Source of the DNA: Pinus tabuliformis
Lineage: Eukaryota; Streptophyta; Pinopsida; Pinales; Pinaceae
Direction: 5' to 3'
Assembly (NCBI GenBank): GCA_031772625.1
Contig: CM062815.1
Coordinates: forward strand, 115,514,989 to 115,578,988
DNA: 64,000 nucleotides
The stretch's first letter is position 1. Each line of letters starts with the position of its first letter. The notes under the pieces are model-generated. The model had not been told where the DNA came from. It did no database searches and worked only from the letters and a program-made list of their open reading frames with translations. Below are positions 1 to 12,532 of the stretch, piece after piece. Made by a program: the position numbers and the translations under genes.

Positions 1-1160
1 ATGCGATTAGAGAAGTGTGTTTTCATGAAAATGCTTGTTTTAGAGTAATGTGCGACATTCAAGTGTTGTATAGACAAATCGGAAATAATAGACTTGTGGA
101 GAGGATCCCCGTCCAGCAGTTGACATAGTCTAGCAGATGTTCTTTATTCAGTTGCAGATGGTATGGGATCATTGATTCGTGTGCTTAATAAAGTCGATCA
201 ATTTTCTTTGGTCAAGCAATAAGGTGGCAATACTGTAATCTTAAGAATCACTCCCCATGTACTCCTCAAATGGTTGGAAGGGGAAGATGGCCCAGAAAAT
301 TTCAATTCATTGGCTTATATTGATGTTGTCCAGCCCACTTCAATATGGACCAGCAATGTTTGAGCAGAAATATGTTTAAAAATCTACAAGCACCTCAAAC
401 AACACAATTTGAGTTATCTTACTGGAAATAGTATGCCTTTTGAAGATGAACTTGAATGGTTGCAAAGATTCTATTATGAATCTTTGAAAGATGAACTAGT
501 TATTGGTGGACTGTTTGTAAAATCCATCTGCAATGTTATATAGAGAATTTCAATCTACCAGAAGGTCACTCATACCTTGATGTGATTCAAGATTATCTTG
601 AACTACACCTTGATTCTATATTGGATCATGGAAATTGTGACAATCAAGATGGTATTCAGAAAGAAGCAAGTGAAAAATACTTGTTTGTTCTTATTTCTTT
701 GAGAAGATGCTTGAAGTATGTTATTATGAATGGCAGAGAAGACCTTATTGAACACTTCAAACCACAGGTACTTTCAAGACTAGTATCTGCAAGACTTTCT
801 TTTCAAGATATCCAAGTGGAAATAGCTATGATAGTTAAGATATTCTCAAAGCATCAGTCAGGAAGGGGAATGATTCTTCAAACTGTAATAATGATTGCTT
901 TAGCTGTATAGCTCCGACATGCAATTGGAAAGCAAGAGAGTGAGCAAGTTCTCATGGGCATGTTGGAAGCAATTGTCTTGTTAAGTGAAAACAAACCTAG
1001 TTCCAAAATAATATCACCAAAGTAAACATGTTGAGGTACCAGTGACCAGTGACATTTATCAAAAATGATGTGAACAAAGTGAAGACAATTGTTCAAGATT
1101 AAAGTGAAGAAAATTGTCAATGTTGAACTTTGAGGACAAAACTTTTGAAGGAAGGGGCAA
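1..1160 (+). mobile_element. Internal region of an LTR element (left end outside window) with an unidentified decayed coding fragment
   Basis: The last bases before the LTR at 1161 form a purine-rich tract (1147-1158) that resembles the tract before the second LTR at 4115. This stretch therefore looks like the 3' part of an internal region ending in a polypurine tract. Between about 180 and 1120 there is a decayed coding sequence on the plus strand. The longest open piece (582-911) reads as a helical, non-retroviral protein with stretches such as KYLFVLISLRRCLKYV. No gag or pol motif is visible. I considered a distant resemblance to the C-terminal part of DNAJC13/RME-8 (plant GRV2), but this is weak. 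It is probably cargo rather than retroviral sequence, with several breaks. Confidence 0.4.
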
Positions 1161-1437
1161 TGTTACAAATATAAATTATATAAAATAACAATAAATGTAA
1201 ATAAATGTAAAAATAAATAATCAAGTAATGATTATGTTAAATATTCATTAGTTAAGTGAAAAGGCATGTCTAAAAGAAATGCCCAATCATGAAGGGACAC
1301 CTGCCTAGTATATACATGGGTCCTCATTGTAACATTCAACATCTCTTATACATTTTTATGTATAATAAATTATTATTACAAATACCTTTTGTGTATTTTA
1401 CAATCAAAGTCAACAACCTATAGGTTTTGTTGCTTCA
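1161..1437 (+). repeat. LTR (left copy)
   Basis: Starts TGTTACAAAT and ends GCTTCA. It contains a TATA-like TATATA near 1310 and AATAAA-type signals in the TATAATAAATTATTATTAC segment, and is closely similar to 4115-4390. Confidence 0.8.
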
Positions 1438-1438
1438 G

Positions 1439-1451
1439 TGGTATCAGAGCC
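1439..1451 (+). other. Primer binding site, initiator tRNA-Met
   Basis: TGGTATCAGAGCC, one base after the LTR end, is the classic plant tRNA-iMet primer site. It fixes the orientation of this element as plus. Confidence 0.85.
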
Positions 1452-1484
1452 ATGCAAGCCTTTGGACGTTATCCGCTGCACAAT

Positions 1485-3010
1485 ATGCCATTACGTTTAC
1501 GTCCTGAATTTATTGAGAAGTTAAGTAAAATTCAAGAAAAGCTTCACCAATGGGAAAAATCATATGTAGAAGTTACAACACATATAAAGGAAATCGATAA
1601 TAAGGAAGATGATAGCGATGGTGAAATGAAACAAGATGAAGCAATAGATAATTATAATTTTGAAGATGAGAATGTTGCAGAAGATTCTCGAGCCGAAATT
1701 TCAGGAGATAACGTCAAAGATGTTGCAGTTGTGGCTGAGGTCAAGAGGGAAGAACAATGCACTGGAGATTTAGAAGAAAAAACAGTGGAAATGGATCAAG
1801 AAGAAGAGAAACAAAGCACTGAAAATTTAGAAGAAAACGTTGATCACAAACTCGATGCAAAGTTTGTCAAGGATGAAGATAAGGAGGATGTTGGGAATGA
1901 AGTAGAGGTTACCAATGCTAATGTGGTGGATGAATATTTTGAATTGCAAAACTCAATGTTGACATCAGAGTGACGGAAGAGAAAGAAACTAGAAGTCTTT
2001 GTTGGAGGACTTGAAAAGGAAGCGACAGAGGATGATCTTAGGAAAATTTTTGAGAAAATGGAAGAGATTACCGAATTGTGGTTGATGAAAGACCCTAAAA
2101 CTGGGAAGAATAAGGGCTATGCTTTTGTGTGCTACGCCACTCCGGACGAAGCAAAGCATGTTTTGAAGTAACTCTCTAAAGTAGAGATTCGAGGGAAGAA
2201 GTATGGAGTATCTTCCCTTGTGGAAAAGGACATTATCTTCATTGGAAACATCAACAAGAACTTGACCAAAGATGATGTTTTCAACAAGTTGAAGGAGCTG
2301 GGAGTCGAAAATATTAATGATGTCAGTGTGGTTGAAGACCCTAGCAATGCAGGAGTTAACCGTGGCTTTGCATTTATAGAACTAGAAACTCATAAAGATT
2401 CTCTAATTGCATTTAGAACATTGCAAAAGAATAGAACTTTCAGGGAGGATAGAACTATTAAGGTTGCTTGGGCTCAACCTTCGAATGATCCTAATGAAGA
2501 TGTAATGGCACAGGTAAAGTCAGTGTTTGTAAATATCTTGCCTCCTACATGGAATGAGGAACATGTTAAAGAGCACTTTGGCAAATTTGGTGAGATAGAA
2601 CGGGTTTTTATTTCATGAAATATGAAAAATGTGAAGAGAAAAGACCCTTTGTTTGTGAACTACACTACTCAAGAAGTTGTTATTGCATGTATTGAGGCAT
2701 TCAGTGAGGATGATGAGATGAGACCTATCAAGAAGCGAGGCATTCTTTCAGATAATGGCCAGTATTTGCAGGAAGGTGAGGCACAATTTTCAAATCACTG
2801 CAAGGAATATGCCCCATTACAAATAGAGAGAAAAGGATCTGTAAAGTTTAACAAGAAGCGTCATGGTTCTTCACCCTTTGTCTGGTTGAATGTGGATGGA
2901 GGTCAAAACTCAGTGAAGGGAAGTTATACATATATTGTTGAACCTGATCCTCGATTTGAAGTGTAGAATTGCTTTCTTCGTGCTCCTTTAGGAAGAGGAA
3001 GGGGAAGGAA
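1485..3010 (+). pseudogene. Processed pseudogene of a plant hnRNP Q-like (LIF2-type) RNA-binding protein with three RRMs
   Basis: The homologous part begins near ATG 1485 (MPLRLRPEF) with a long acidic, lysine/glutamate-rich N-terminal region. RRM1 follows at about 1987-2215 (RNP2 VFVGGL, RNP1 KNKGYAFVCY), RRM2 at about 2223-2490 (IIFIGNI; NRGFAFIEL) and RRM3 at about 2517-2730 (VFVNILPP). A tail with an Arg/Gly run follows near 2985-3005. This order and the motif wording match plant hnRNP Q-like proteins such as the LHP1-interacting factor LIF2, which bind RNA and act in the nucleus. The exons run together without introns, so it derives from an mRNA. Several reading-frame breaks make it non-functional as a whole. 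It lies between an LTR with primer site and a second LTR, so it is most likely a retrotransposon-captured transcript. Confidence 0.85.
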
Positions 3011-4114
3011 TATAGCTTTTTTGGGCTCAGTCTTCGTCACTATCAATCTCGTAGGAGGAACTAAAACTATCAGTGGTAATATTGTGCAAGATCCAATGAT
3101 GCCTCGTGATATGATTGAAAGTTTAAAGGAAGTTGAATTAGATAACGAATATTTTAAGTCAAAAGGAAATAGAGAGATTACATTGGATTTTCCCACATAT
3201 GGATCCAACACTATGCCAGCCACTTACTCCTTGGTCCACACAGACATTCCAAGTCCAATATATATTTTTTTAGAGACAAGTGAAGGAAAGGTTGTTGTAT
3301 GATGCCAAACCCAGTTTAAAGCACTTTCGCAAATATATGGACACAAAAAAAGGGTCGAGGATAAAGGAATTTTCTAGGAATGATCTGAATAGGTCGCAAA
3401 TGTTGAATATGACAGTGCTTGGAAATGAAAAGAGGATTTGCGTCTCCTCGAGAAATCAAAAAAATAAAAAAGTAAGCATGGATCCTGATAAGCTTCAAGG
3501 GGTCTTTTTTGTTCCGTTCGGAATGCAACCACATTATACATTCACTAAACTTGTCAGTCAGACAACCCACATGACACTGCCTTCTGCCTCTGTCCACCGT
3601 TAGCTCCTCGACCTATATGTCATCCGCCATACCATATTTCTTTGTCGTTGTCCATCCTGTCCACCATGCTAATGCTGTCCCACTGCCCCTAAAGTCGTTA
3701 AAATGCTACTCCCCAACCACTTCGACAACTTTGCCCCCCTGTCATCTACTGAAACCTTTCCTTGCCTTTCCACCATTCCGAAAAATTGATACACGTTCAA
3801 ATGTTGCAGTCTCTACTATCAAGCACCGTGGCCGAAGCTGAACGGTGACGTCGGTTCATTCGAACGAGCATATAATTGGCTTGAGATATACATACAATGT
3901 GTCATATTTTGTTGATACCATGTGTCACATAGTGGTTCGAGCGTATAATTATGGTGGTTCGAGCATATAATTAAAAAAAATTGAAGGAGAAATAAAAAAA
4001 CCTTGATTCCAAGACAATAGTACTGATGACTTACACATATCTGGAAAACATGGGCAAGAAAGGAATTATTAGCGAATAAGATTTGGGGACAAAGATTTTC
4101 GAAGAGGAAGGAAA

Positions 4115-4390
4115 TGTTACAAATATAAATTATATAAAATAAAATTAAAATAAAAAAATGTAAGTATTAAATAATCAAAAAATGATTATATTAAGTAGTC
4201 ATTAAATTAAGTGAAAAGGCATGTCTAAAAGACATGCCCAGTCATGAAAGGACACATGCCGAGGTATATAAGCAGGGCCTCATTGTAACAATTATCATCC
4301 TTGTACATTTTTGTATAATAAATTATTATTACAAATCCTTTTTTTGTATTTTACAATCAAAGTCAACAACCTATAGGTTTTGTTGCTTTA
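4115..4390 (+). repeat. LTR (right copy)
   Basis: Direct repeat of 1161-1437 with visible substitutions and small length changes. It begins TGTTACAAAT and ends GCTTTA, the last base pair having lost the usual CA. It is preceded by the purine tract GAAGAGGAAGGAAA. Confidence 0.8.
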
Positions 4391-7031
4391 GTGAAACTTT
4401 GGGCCACCAATCTACCATGTCGTCACTTAGAGTCTTGTCAGGAACCCACCTGACCCATGGTGAATCATGGGCCCATTTACAATTCCCACATGTTGTCACA
4501 TGTCATTGAATGGCAAAAATACGTTCCCTGATGCTATAAAGCACTCTCTCAACCCACTAGCCAAACCCCATGGCAATATGTTCAAACCCCACTTGACTAG
4601 GTCAGTACTTTGAGGCCTCGATGCTAATTGGGCCAATCTCCCTAGCCAAATCCCATGGTTGTCCCGGTCAAAACCCATGACCTAAGGGTATTCTTCAACC
4701 CTTGATGCTAAAATATCAATGCTCCCCTCAACGAGGGAGTTCTCAACCACTCCAACCCTATCATATGCCTGAAGTATACAAACTTCATCTGAGGCAAAGG
4801 CTTTGTTAGAATATCAACAACTTTCTCATCAGTAGAGATGTATTGGAGCCTCACTGCTCCCTTCTGAACCACATTTTGAATGTAGTAGTACTTGATCTCA
4901 ATGTGCTTTGTCCTGTCATGGAAAACTAGATTCTCTAAAAACTTCACACAACTTTGATTGTCACAATATATCATGGTTGGTTCCAGTACTAGATCAAATA
5001 ATTCTGCGAGTAACTTTTGAAGCCACACCGCTTCACAACTCATCGAACAAGTAGCAATATACTCAACTTCAACAGTGCTAAGTGCAATAGATGTTTGCTT
5101 CCTAATCATCCAAGAAGTCATAGCAGAGCCCAAACTAAAACAACATCTCGATGTGATTTCCCCATCCTCAATACTTCTAACCCAATCGAAATTTGTAAAT
5201 ACATGTAGTTTCACTTCACCATTTGAGACATATGTCAATCCATAGCTGGCAGTGCCATGCAAATATCTCAATATATGTTTTTTTGCAATCCAATGTACAT
5301 GTATGGGTCCTACCAAGAACTGACTCAAGGTGTTCATTGCATAGCAAATGTCAGGTCTAGTATTGACTAGATAGTTTAATGATCCAATCAGTTGACGATA
5401 CATAGAGGGATCTACCAAGTTTGAATCAGAGCCTCGTAACTTCTTAAAAATTGTCACCATGAGAGTGTCCATGGACTTGCAGTCCATCATCCTAAATCTT
5501 TGAAGGATCTTAATAATGTACTTTCCTTGACCAAGGAAGATTTCACCTGGATTTTTCCATACTTCTAATCCCAGGAAGTAATTCATTAATCCAAGATCCT
5601 TCATCTCAAATTCAAAAATCAACTCCCTCTTACACTAAACAATGAGGTTCCTTGTCCCTGTCATAAATAAATCATTAACATATAATAGAAAAATCATAGG
5701 CTCATCTTCAACAACCCTAAAGTATAAGTTTGGATAAGCATCACTCTAGGTAAAATAAAGACTTATCAAATATCCATCAATCTGAAAGTACCAAGCTCGA
5801 GGTGCCTGCTTGAGTCTGCACAAAGATTTTTTCAGTTTTCAAACATGAGTCTCTCTCAAATGAACCTCAAAGCTTTGATTTTTCTCTATGTACACTTCTT
5901 CCCCAATCACTCCATTGAGGAAAGTGATTTTCACATCCATCTAATGCAATCTCCAACCTACGATAGAAATAATATATCTAATGGAAGTGTATCTGGCAAC
6001 TGGAGAAAATGTGCCATCATAATCCTCTCCCTCTCTGTAGGAGAATCCTCTAGCCATGAACCTTACTTTGTAATTTTCAATGCTACCATCAATCGCATGG
6101 TTTATCTTGTATATCTATCTGGAAGTCACCATTGACTTCCCTTCAGGTCTCGACGCAATTTCACATGCATCATTCTTTATAATAGACCAATACTCTTCTA
6201 ACATAGCATCCTTCCATACTTTTTGGTTTGTTGCTTCTTCATAACTAGATGGTTTGGAATCAATGATTTTACTCCTCAATGCTACATATCCTAAGAGCTT
6301 ATTTGGTCTCTTGTTTTCTACGAAAGTGCCGCGAGGAGCTGCATGTCCATCTTCATGCAATTTGCTTCTAAAACATGTCAGACTTTTCTTGGTCTCTGGA
6401 ACAATGACCCTAGGTGGGTCAGTAGGTTCACTTGGCCCTTTTGGCTCTTCTTGTTGATCTATAGGATGTTCCTTAGGTCCTAAATCCACATCCTTGGGAG
6501 CTTCCTACTCATCATCATCAATGTCCAAGTATGATCCTTTGGACTTCCAAAAGGAAACATCCTTATCAAAAGTAACATCCCAACTGGATTTCAAATGTTT
6601 GTTGTCCTGAAACATAAATTTTGTAGGCTTTTGAAGTTTCATTGTATCCAATGAATGTTCCCTTCTTCCTAGAAAGCTCCAGCTTGGTCCTCTTCTCCTT
6701 GGGCATGTCAATGTAGACAGGGCAACCAAAGATTCTCAAATTTCCAACCTTTGGTTTCTCACTTGTGAAGACTTGTTTAAGAGTCTTATTTTCCAATGCC
6801 CGGTAAGGACTTCTATTCTAGACATAAATTGTTGTCTTGGATGTTTCTCCCCATAAGAACATAGGTAGGTATTGATAATTAATCATTACTTTAGAAGCTT
6901 CCATAGTAGTTCTATTTTTATTTTCAGCGAGTCCATTGTGTTGAGGGTTGTAAGGAACTACTAGCACCCTCCTAATTCCATCTTCTTTGTAAAAAGCAAT
7001 AAATTCCTTGGAGGTATATTCTCCTCCATTA
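4391..7031 (-). mobile_element. Old Ty1/copia element, left part (3' half: integrase core to RNase H, 3' LTR remnant)
   Basis: Minus-strand copia pol pieces are seen. RNase H and the end of RT lie at 4708-5622 (CDNQSCVKF, RTKHIEIKYYYIQ, VVDILTKPLP), the N-terminal half of RT at about 5630-6180, the linker region at about 6180-6800, and the C-terminal part of the integrase core at about 6820-7026 (GGEYTSKEF, YNPQHNGLAE). A purine tract on the minus strand lies near 4718-4735. The bases from 4391 to about 4717 show weak similarity to the end of the LTR at 15081-15980 and are probably the decayed 3' LTR. The element is interrupted by element A and resumes at 14014. It is broken in many places and old. 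Confidence 0.8.
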
Positions 7032-8454
7032 TGTAATGTTCCGAAACAAGAATATAAGTGATATACAAAGAATGCAAACAATCCAGCAATCAGAAAAACG
7101 AAATATACATTAAGCACCCATGGAAACACTGGAAATAAAGAACTACTGAGCCATTTTATTACTTCTTCAGGAGAAAATACAATAGTAAAATAGAATGGTG
7201 CACCTGGGATTGTCTCAATGGACAAGCATGAAAAAACCCAGGTGAGAAAATGTTGAACTGAAGGTTGCTCCAATTGTTGCACCAAACTAAACTGTGTTGC
7301 CCCAGGAAACTGTTGTCTACTAAATTCGAAGGGCTGGAATCACTGCTTCCCGTGCTCAGAAAATTATGAGATTTCAGCTCCTTTCTCGGCCTAAATCTAG
7401 AAAAATGCATGAAGGAATTGGCCAAATGTTGACCTCGGAATTTTTGCCCCAAATTTCCCTTAGCTCCTCTAGTTGCTGGGTCAGTTGGGATCCCTGTTTG
7501 ACCCCTTAGATCTACCCAGGAAATTCTATAAAATTAGGAGTATGATCCTTGCCCAAAACCCTGAAAACCCCATAAAGGAATTTGGTTGGTTTAGACTTCT
7601 GAAATTTTACCCCCTTGGAGCCCAGCTTCAGCTGCAACAACAAAACTTGGCTTGCTATAATAAATCCTCCTAGAAATGGACCCAAAGTGCTAGGTTGACC
7701 TCTGTTATCAATCCCCTGACTTCCTGGATGGGCTTCCGGCCTATGGGACCTACTCCTTAGCTCCACAAATTGTTGGACTAGCCCTTTGCACTGTCCCCAA
7801 GCCCAGTAATTTGAACTGCTAGGATGTTGGCTCTGCCAGCTCCGAAACTCACAAGAAAGGTTCGCCCTTTACTGCTCTCCCAATCCTCTAATTCTCCCGA
7901 AAAATGCTTGATCACTGATAGCTCCAAACTCCCCCTGCGTATTCTCCAGCTAACCAGAAATATGCACTCCCTATTGTGGTTGAATGGTAGTGTTGTAACA
8001 CACTCCCGGAACTCTTGAAATACTTATAGAATTGCCTCTCTAGGGCGGGCACGGATGGTCCCCCGAAGTAGAGGTTGAATCTCCCGCTTGAGAGATTCGT
8101 GGCTAAAAAACTGGTTGACTCAACTAAACAGCAGAGTGAACAGTCAAGTAATTTTGATTGCAAGCTGTAAGAATGAATCCAAAACGAGAGTTTCTCCCTC
8201 CTTATAACTCCTTAGGCCTCCCTAGCCTCATGTGGGTCCCTCCATCCACCTATTCGACTTTCCCTCCAAGCTATTCGAATGGGCCAATTTGAACTCTCAT
8301 GTGGGTGGCCCCCATATTCCACTAGCAACCAAATAAATTCGAATTGCCTCCTAAGTCCTTAAGTTGAAAATGATGGGTTCTCTTCCTTAGCCAAAATTGT
8401 GAAAAATTGTGTAGTAGCACCATGTTACAAATGTATATGAGAAGGGACATAACA
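7032..8454 (-). repeat. Element A, 3' LTR (left)
   Basis: 1,423-bp direct repeat of 12590-14013, starting TGTAATG and ending CATAACA. Confidence 0.85.
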
Positions 8455-8651
8455 GTCCTCCCCTCCCAAATGTTGCTTTCCCTCAAACAACCTCAAAGTT
8501 GGGTGCTCCAAAATGTGCTCACCTTCCCAGGTGGCATCCTCATCCGGCAAGCTCCTCCATGCACCAAAAATCATTTGTCCTCAAGCAATGCCTGGGAAAG
8601 CATCCTCTCTAACTGTTGCTCCCCACAGTCACTGCAAAATGTACAAGGGTC

Positions 8652-9035
8652 CTAGATGTGCCACTGGATTGTGCCTAACCTCTGCACTGTCCTGATATGA
8701 AAGAATCCTTCAATACCAGGATGCCAGGAAATCCTATCCGACATGAAGCTCCCCTCACTATCCTGCCCGGTGAAAGTACCAAAAGTCCCCTGCTCCACCA
8801 GTGACTCACTAAATCCCAATGGAAGATTTGTATGATCTCCCCCTACAGTAGCCGGCACATCCCTAAAGGTTATTGAGTTGTGAAGAGTTGTGATGCTCCA
8901 GTTCCCTACTAATCCTAGAGTGGTGCCACCATGCTGACCCTGTGCTACTCTAACTATGTCATACTCCCCATCATGCACAGTCAGTATCCTCCTCTCCTGG
9001 AACTGGATGGTGGAATATTGAAAGAGGCGAGACAC
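8652..9035 (-). other. Unknown reading frame in element A, conserved in element B
   Basis: This 127-residue minus-strand frame shares long runs of identical residues with the frame at 36435-36854 in element B, for example HDGEYDIVRVAQ, GGTTLGL, LHNSITF and LGFSESL. The similarity continues in pieces toward the 5' side of both elements (A about 9040-11400; B about 36850-38700). I recognise no gag-pol or host family in it. Conservation at the protein level between two diverged copies suggests the ancestral element encoded a protein here, or captured one. It is broken into several frames in both copies. Confidence 0.5.
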
Positions 9036-11464
9036 ATCCTACCTGGGCGTCTCCATGGCACTAAGTCCTACCCATCCAAATCTGACTCTAAACCTATGCA
9101 GCAACAGAGAATGGCTGCCTCCCCATATGATGAAACCCTCTGTGAACCCCATGTGTCATCCCAAGAACGAACTATATCACTCTCTGACACAACTCTGCTC
9201 ATCACGAGTGATCTATCGATCAACTGAATCCATGTATCCCAAAGCTAGACCTACTATGTCATAACCCTGTCAACCGATGGAATGCCTATGGCCCTCGTCT
9301 CTAGTCCCTGCATGTGATCATTATTTAGGCTCCATATATCGTGGGCTAATCTAATGCATGCTAATCTGCCATGTGCCTGTCGTTGTTTAGTACCAATGAT
9401 TGTTGGAAGCCATGTGTTGCAAAGAGCTACCCCCTGAATGCAACCAAAATATGGGTATCTGATACTCGTAATCGACTCAGGGTATGTGGATCCCTCCTGT
9501 CCCTGCCAACCATCTCCCCTGGTTCTGCCATCCGCCATCTCGATAATGTTTCAATATAAGGTCTAGAGCCTGGACACATACTGGGAAACTACCTCAGTCA
9601 TTCCTTGTATCCTTTGCTCATGCATGGTCTTGACATGCCCTGAGAAAAGAGTGACACATGTCTCCCTTGTGACTAGTTCCCTAGACGTAGGCTCGATGAT
9701 GAACGATATGCTACCCCTACAGATGATCACCTCATCCCCCAATCTATGGATGTCAATTGATGCAACAACCCAATGCCACTGCTAAAAAGTCTCCACCCTA
9801 GTGCACTGAGTATCACCCAAATATCTCGGGTGAGCTCCTCGTCCTCCGCTTCTCATGCCCAGAGTGCAGAAAGTTGACAACAAAATCAATTGCGCCCATG
9901 AGGGATGTAGAAGAGGGTCAGGTGTGTGAGACCTTGTAGATACCATCAAGTATATCTCATCTGTGTCCCCGTCGATCTTAGGTGAACTACGCCCAAAGGT
10001 ATGTTCGGTGTTTTCGTCCAAGGGTCTCCATGGAGGCAACACTCCAAGACCTCGTTGTGTGTCACTATACACCCCTACATACCACCAATCATCCCAATAT
10101 TCCTGGACATGCCACTATACACTGCGCCCTAACCTTGTACACCATTGGATACCCTCGACTACATATATGTCATCCTGTATTAGCATGGGTCCTGCCTGTG
10201 TCACTATCCTTGTCACTCCCCGCATGTACTCAATGTGATGTGAGGCACTCCCACTCCATAGCGCAATCCAACATACTACGACACACCACCCTGCATCTCC
10301 ATGCTGCTCTGCAAGCCCCTTCTCCTCACTCCATAGCCCCACACGCCACTAGATGCTATGGCCTAACATTGGGTCTATATGCATCAGACCACATCCCTCT
10401 ACATAACACTAGACCCTACGACATAACTTTGTGTAGTCTTGTGTACCATTGCCCACTGTCATACCACCCTATAACATACAGTATCCTGCATGGGCCAAAA
10501 TATCCACCTCTCTGCTAGTACACCCTCCATGATGTGGGCTACATCCCCCCATCTTCTCTGGAAGACCTGAGCGGCTTGACTCCCCACAAGCTAACAGAAA
10601 TGGCACTATTTCGCCTATCCTCAATAGTCCATGTGTCCCATATGTTAGTAAGAGAGCACTCTCTCCATACCATGCCCTATCTGATAGCCTGTCGATACCA
10701 GCTCCTACCAAAGTAAGCTAGTCACCCTGTGACTCCATGCACCGTCAATATGGCAAGACAATTCATGAAATCTGTCTACTCGCCTATCAAACCATCCTAT
10801 CACTAATGTTCACTGGGGCTCTGATGGAGATCTGAAAATGTGGGTGTGATCAAGAGTCAAGTCCATCACGTAGCTACTACCATCACCTACCATCTCTATG
10901 ATGTGATGGAAAATCCCACTTGGATCTAAAAAATAGTCCGACCCTTGAGTGCCTCTAGTAATCCATGGCCTCTGACATGTGGCCATGGATGTATCCAACC
11001 GCCTAACTTGCTCCATCGAGTACCAGCTCAGTACCTCTCACCATCCAATCCCAAGGGAGAGACCGAATGTGCAATCCTCAGTGGAAGGAACAAGCCCTCC
11101 AAGCTGATGTGGTTTCATGCTAAGATCAATCCTACTAACCTATCCACCCCCTCAAGTACGTCTAGGCAACTCAGCCTCCCTCAATCCAATGCATAAGGGT
11201 GGGTTGATAACGTTGTAGACCCCACCAGTGGACCTTTGAAGTGAACTGTGATGAAAACCCAATGTGCGGCCTCTATGTTGCCCCTCATCCATGGCTAGCC
11301 CAAGGGATGGTTTCACATCCTCCTCCATCATGGCCTCGATGTGAGCCTTCGATTGCTCCTCCATAGACAACCCGATGTACACGATATGCTCACCAAGCAG
11401 CTATAGGCGACTGTCGTCTAGAAGTTCCATCATAGATCTAGAAGCCTTTGTACCATTATGGAAT

Positions 11465-12071
11465 TTTTGAGGTCTAAAATGGGCCTCCTAAGGAAATTAT
11501 AAAATAATAGTAGAAATAATAAAATTAGATTAGATTACATCATCAAATTTTAGACAGAAAAAAGACAAAACTATTTTTTCAACTTGTATTTTCAACTTAT
11601 CTCTGTATGGGTTTACTCAAATTTCGAGCAGAAACACTCGTTGCATGCAGAATTTGATTCCTCATCCAAGGAGTACCCATGTTGCATACTTTCGATGGAC
11701 CCTTATACAAGAAAAATGATTAATACATGAAAAATGTGATTGCAATCACGTTTTTTCATGTATTTCTCATTTTTCGCGTAGTAGGGTCCATCGAAAGTAT
11801 GCAACTTGGGTACTCCTTGGATGAGGAATTAAATTTTGAATCCAATGAGTACTCCTGCTTGAAATTTGAGTAAAAACTTAGGGAGATAAGTTGAAAATAC
11901 GAGTTGAAAAAGTAGTTTTATTATTTTTTTATTTTTTAATCTTTGTACTTTTTTGCTCCAAAAATGGTAAATCATCCCCCATGATTGACATCATCATCTT
12001 GAATCCTATTGGTTCTTATAAAGTTTATTTTGGTTGTACATTTTTCTTCGGAGGCCCATTTTAGACCTCAA
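11465..12071. mobile_element. Foldback MITE of about 0.6 kb with long inverted arms
   Basis: The outer ends are inverted copies: GAGGTCTAAAATGGGCCTCC at about 11469-11488 and its reverse complement at about 12050-12069. The inverted symmetry continues inward almost to the centre near 11745-11750, with the arm segment GGAGTACCCATGTTGCATAC (about 11669-11690) matched by GTATGCAACTTGGGTACTCC (about 11796-11815). It is therefore a hairpin-like non-autonomous DNA element of roughly 300-bp arms with no coding sequence. A target duplication is not certain (GAAT occurs just outside both ends). Element B lacks it: B's interior is about 3.56 kb, and A's is about 4.14 kb, or 3.53 kb without this insert. 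Confidence 0.85.
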
Positions 12072-12115
12072 GAATCCCCTAATGCTATCGGCTCCTCAAC
12101 AATGATGGAGTTGTT

Positions 12116-12532
12116 TTACGACACCTCATCAATCTGTGGTGCATTGTTATCACCTAAGAACTCGGTCACAACCCCGAATACCTCATCAATAGATGACGCC
12201 TCATCAATGGGCGCATGCTCAACTGTCTCCTTACCAACCATGGCCCCTTCAACTACTCTTTCATCTTTTTCCTTAATACTTCTCATCATCCCTGCAAAAT
12301 CCCACTGAATCTCCATTGATTTGTGCATACCCCTTAGTTCACAGAATTCCCAAAAAGAGAAGGACGCTTGAATTCCATAACCCAATGATTGGTATGCCCT
12401 CCAGTTCTCCCCCAATAATTCCACATCAGTTGCAATCATGTTTGGATTCCCAACTGAGGAATGAATCAACTTCTTCCCCACATCAATCATCATTTGTTGT
12501 ATCCTCACCACCTCATTCCAGGTGACCGCCAT
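12116..12532 (-). other. Unknown reading frame near the 5' end of element A
   Basis: This 138-residue minus-strand frame lies just inside the 5' LTR and primer site, where gag would begin in an autonomous element. It contains an acidic C-terminal part with GVVTEFLGD, which matches GVVTKFIGD in a frame at 39147-39332 of element B. I see no gag or zinc-knuckle signature. It may be the start of the same unknown protein as the pieces further left. Confidence 0.4.

Larger units (their letters stand above)
1161..4390 (+). mobile_element. Non-autonomous LTR retrotransposon carrying an hnRNP Q-like host gene copy
   Basis: Two direct repeats of about 277 bp (1161-1437 and 4115-4390) bracket 2.7 kb. 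The left repeat starts TGTTAC, ends CA and is followed one base later by TGGTATCAGAGCC, the initiator-methionine tRNA primer site typical of plant LTR elements. A purine tract precedes the right repeat. Instead of gag-pol, the interior holds a decayed three-RRM host gene and then about 800 bp without recognisable coding sequence (about 3310-4114), which includes repeated GTTCGAGC(A/G)TATAATT words near 3930-3975. No clear target duplication is seen at the outer ends. This fits either age or the left LTR being shared with another internal region. The element is old and broken; its replication must have relied on another element's enzymes (inference). Confidence 0.75.

Noticed and set aside
9963-10518. 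Overlapping plus-strand open frames of 91 and 178 residues inside element A
   Set aside because: They are antisense to the conserved minus-strand frame shared with element B and have low-complexity composition; probably shadows.
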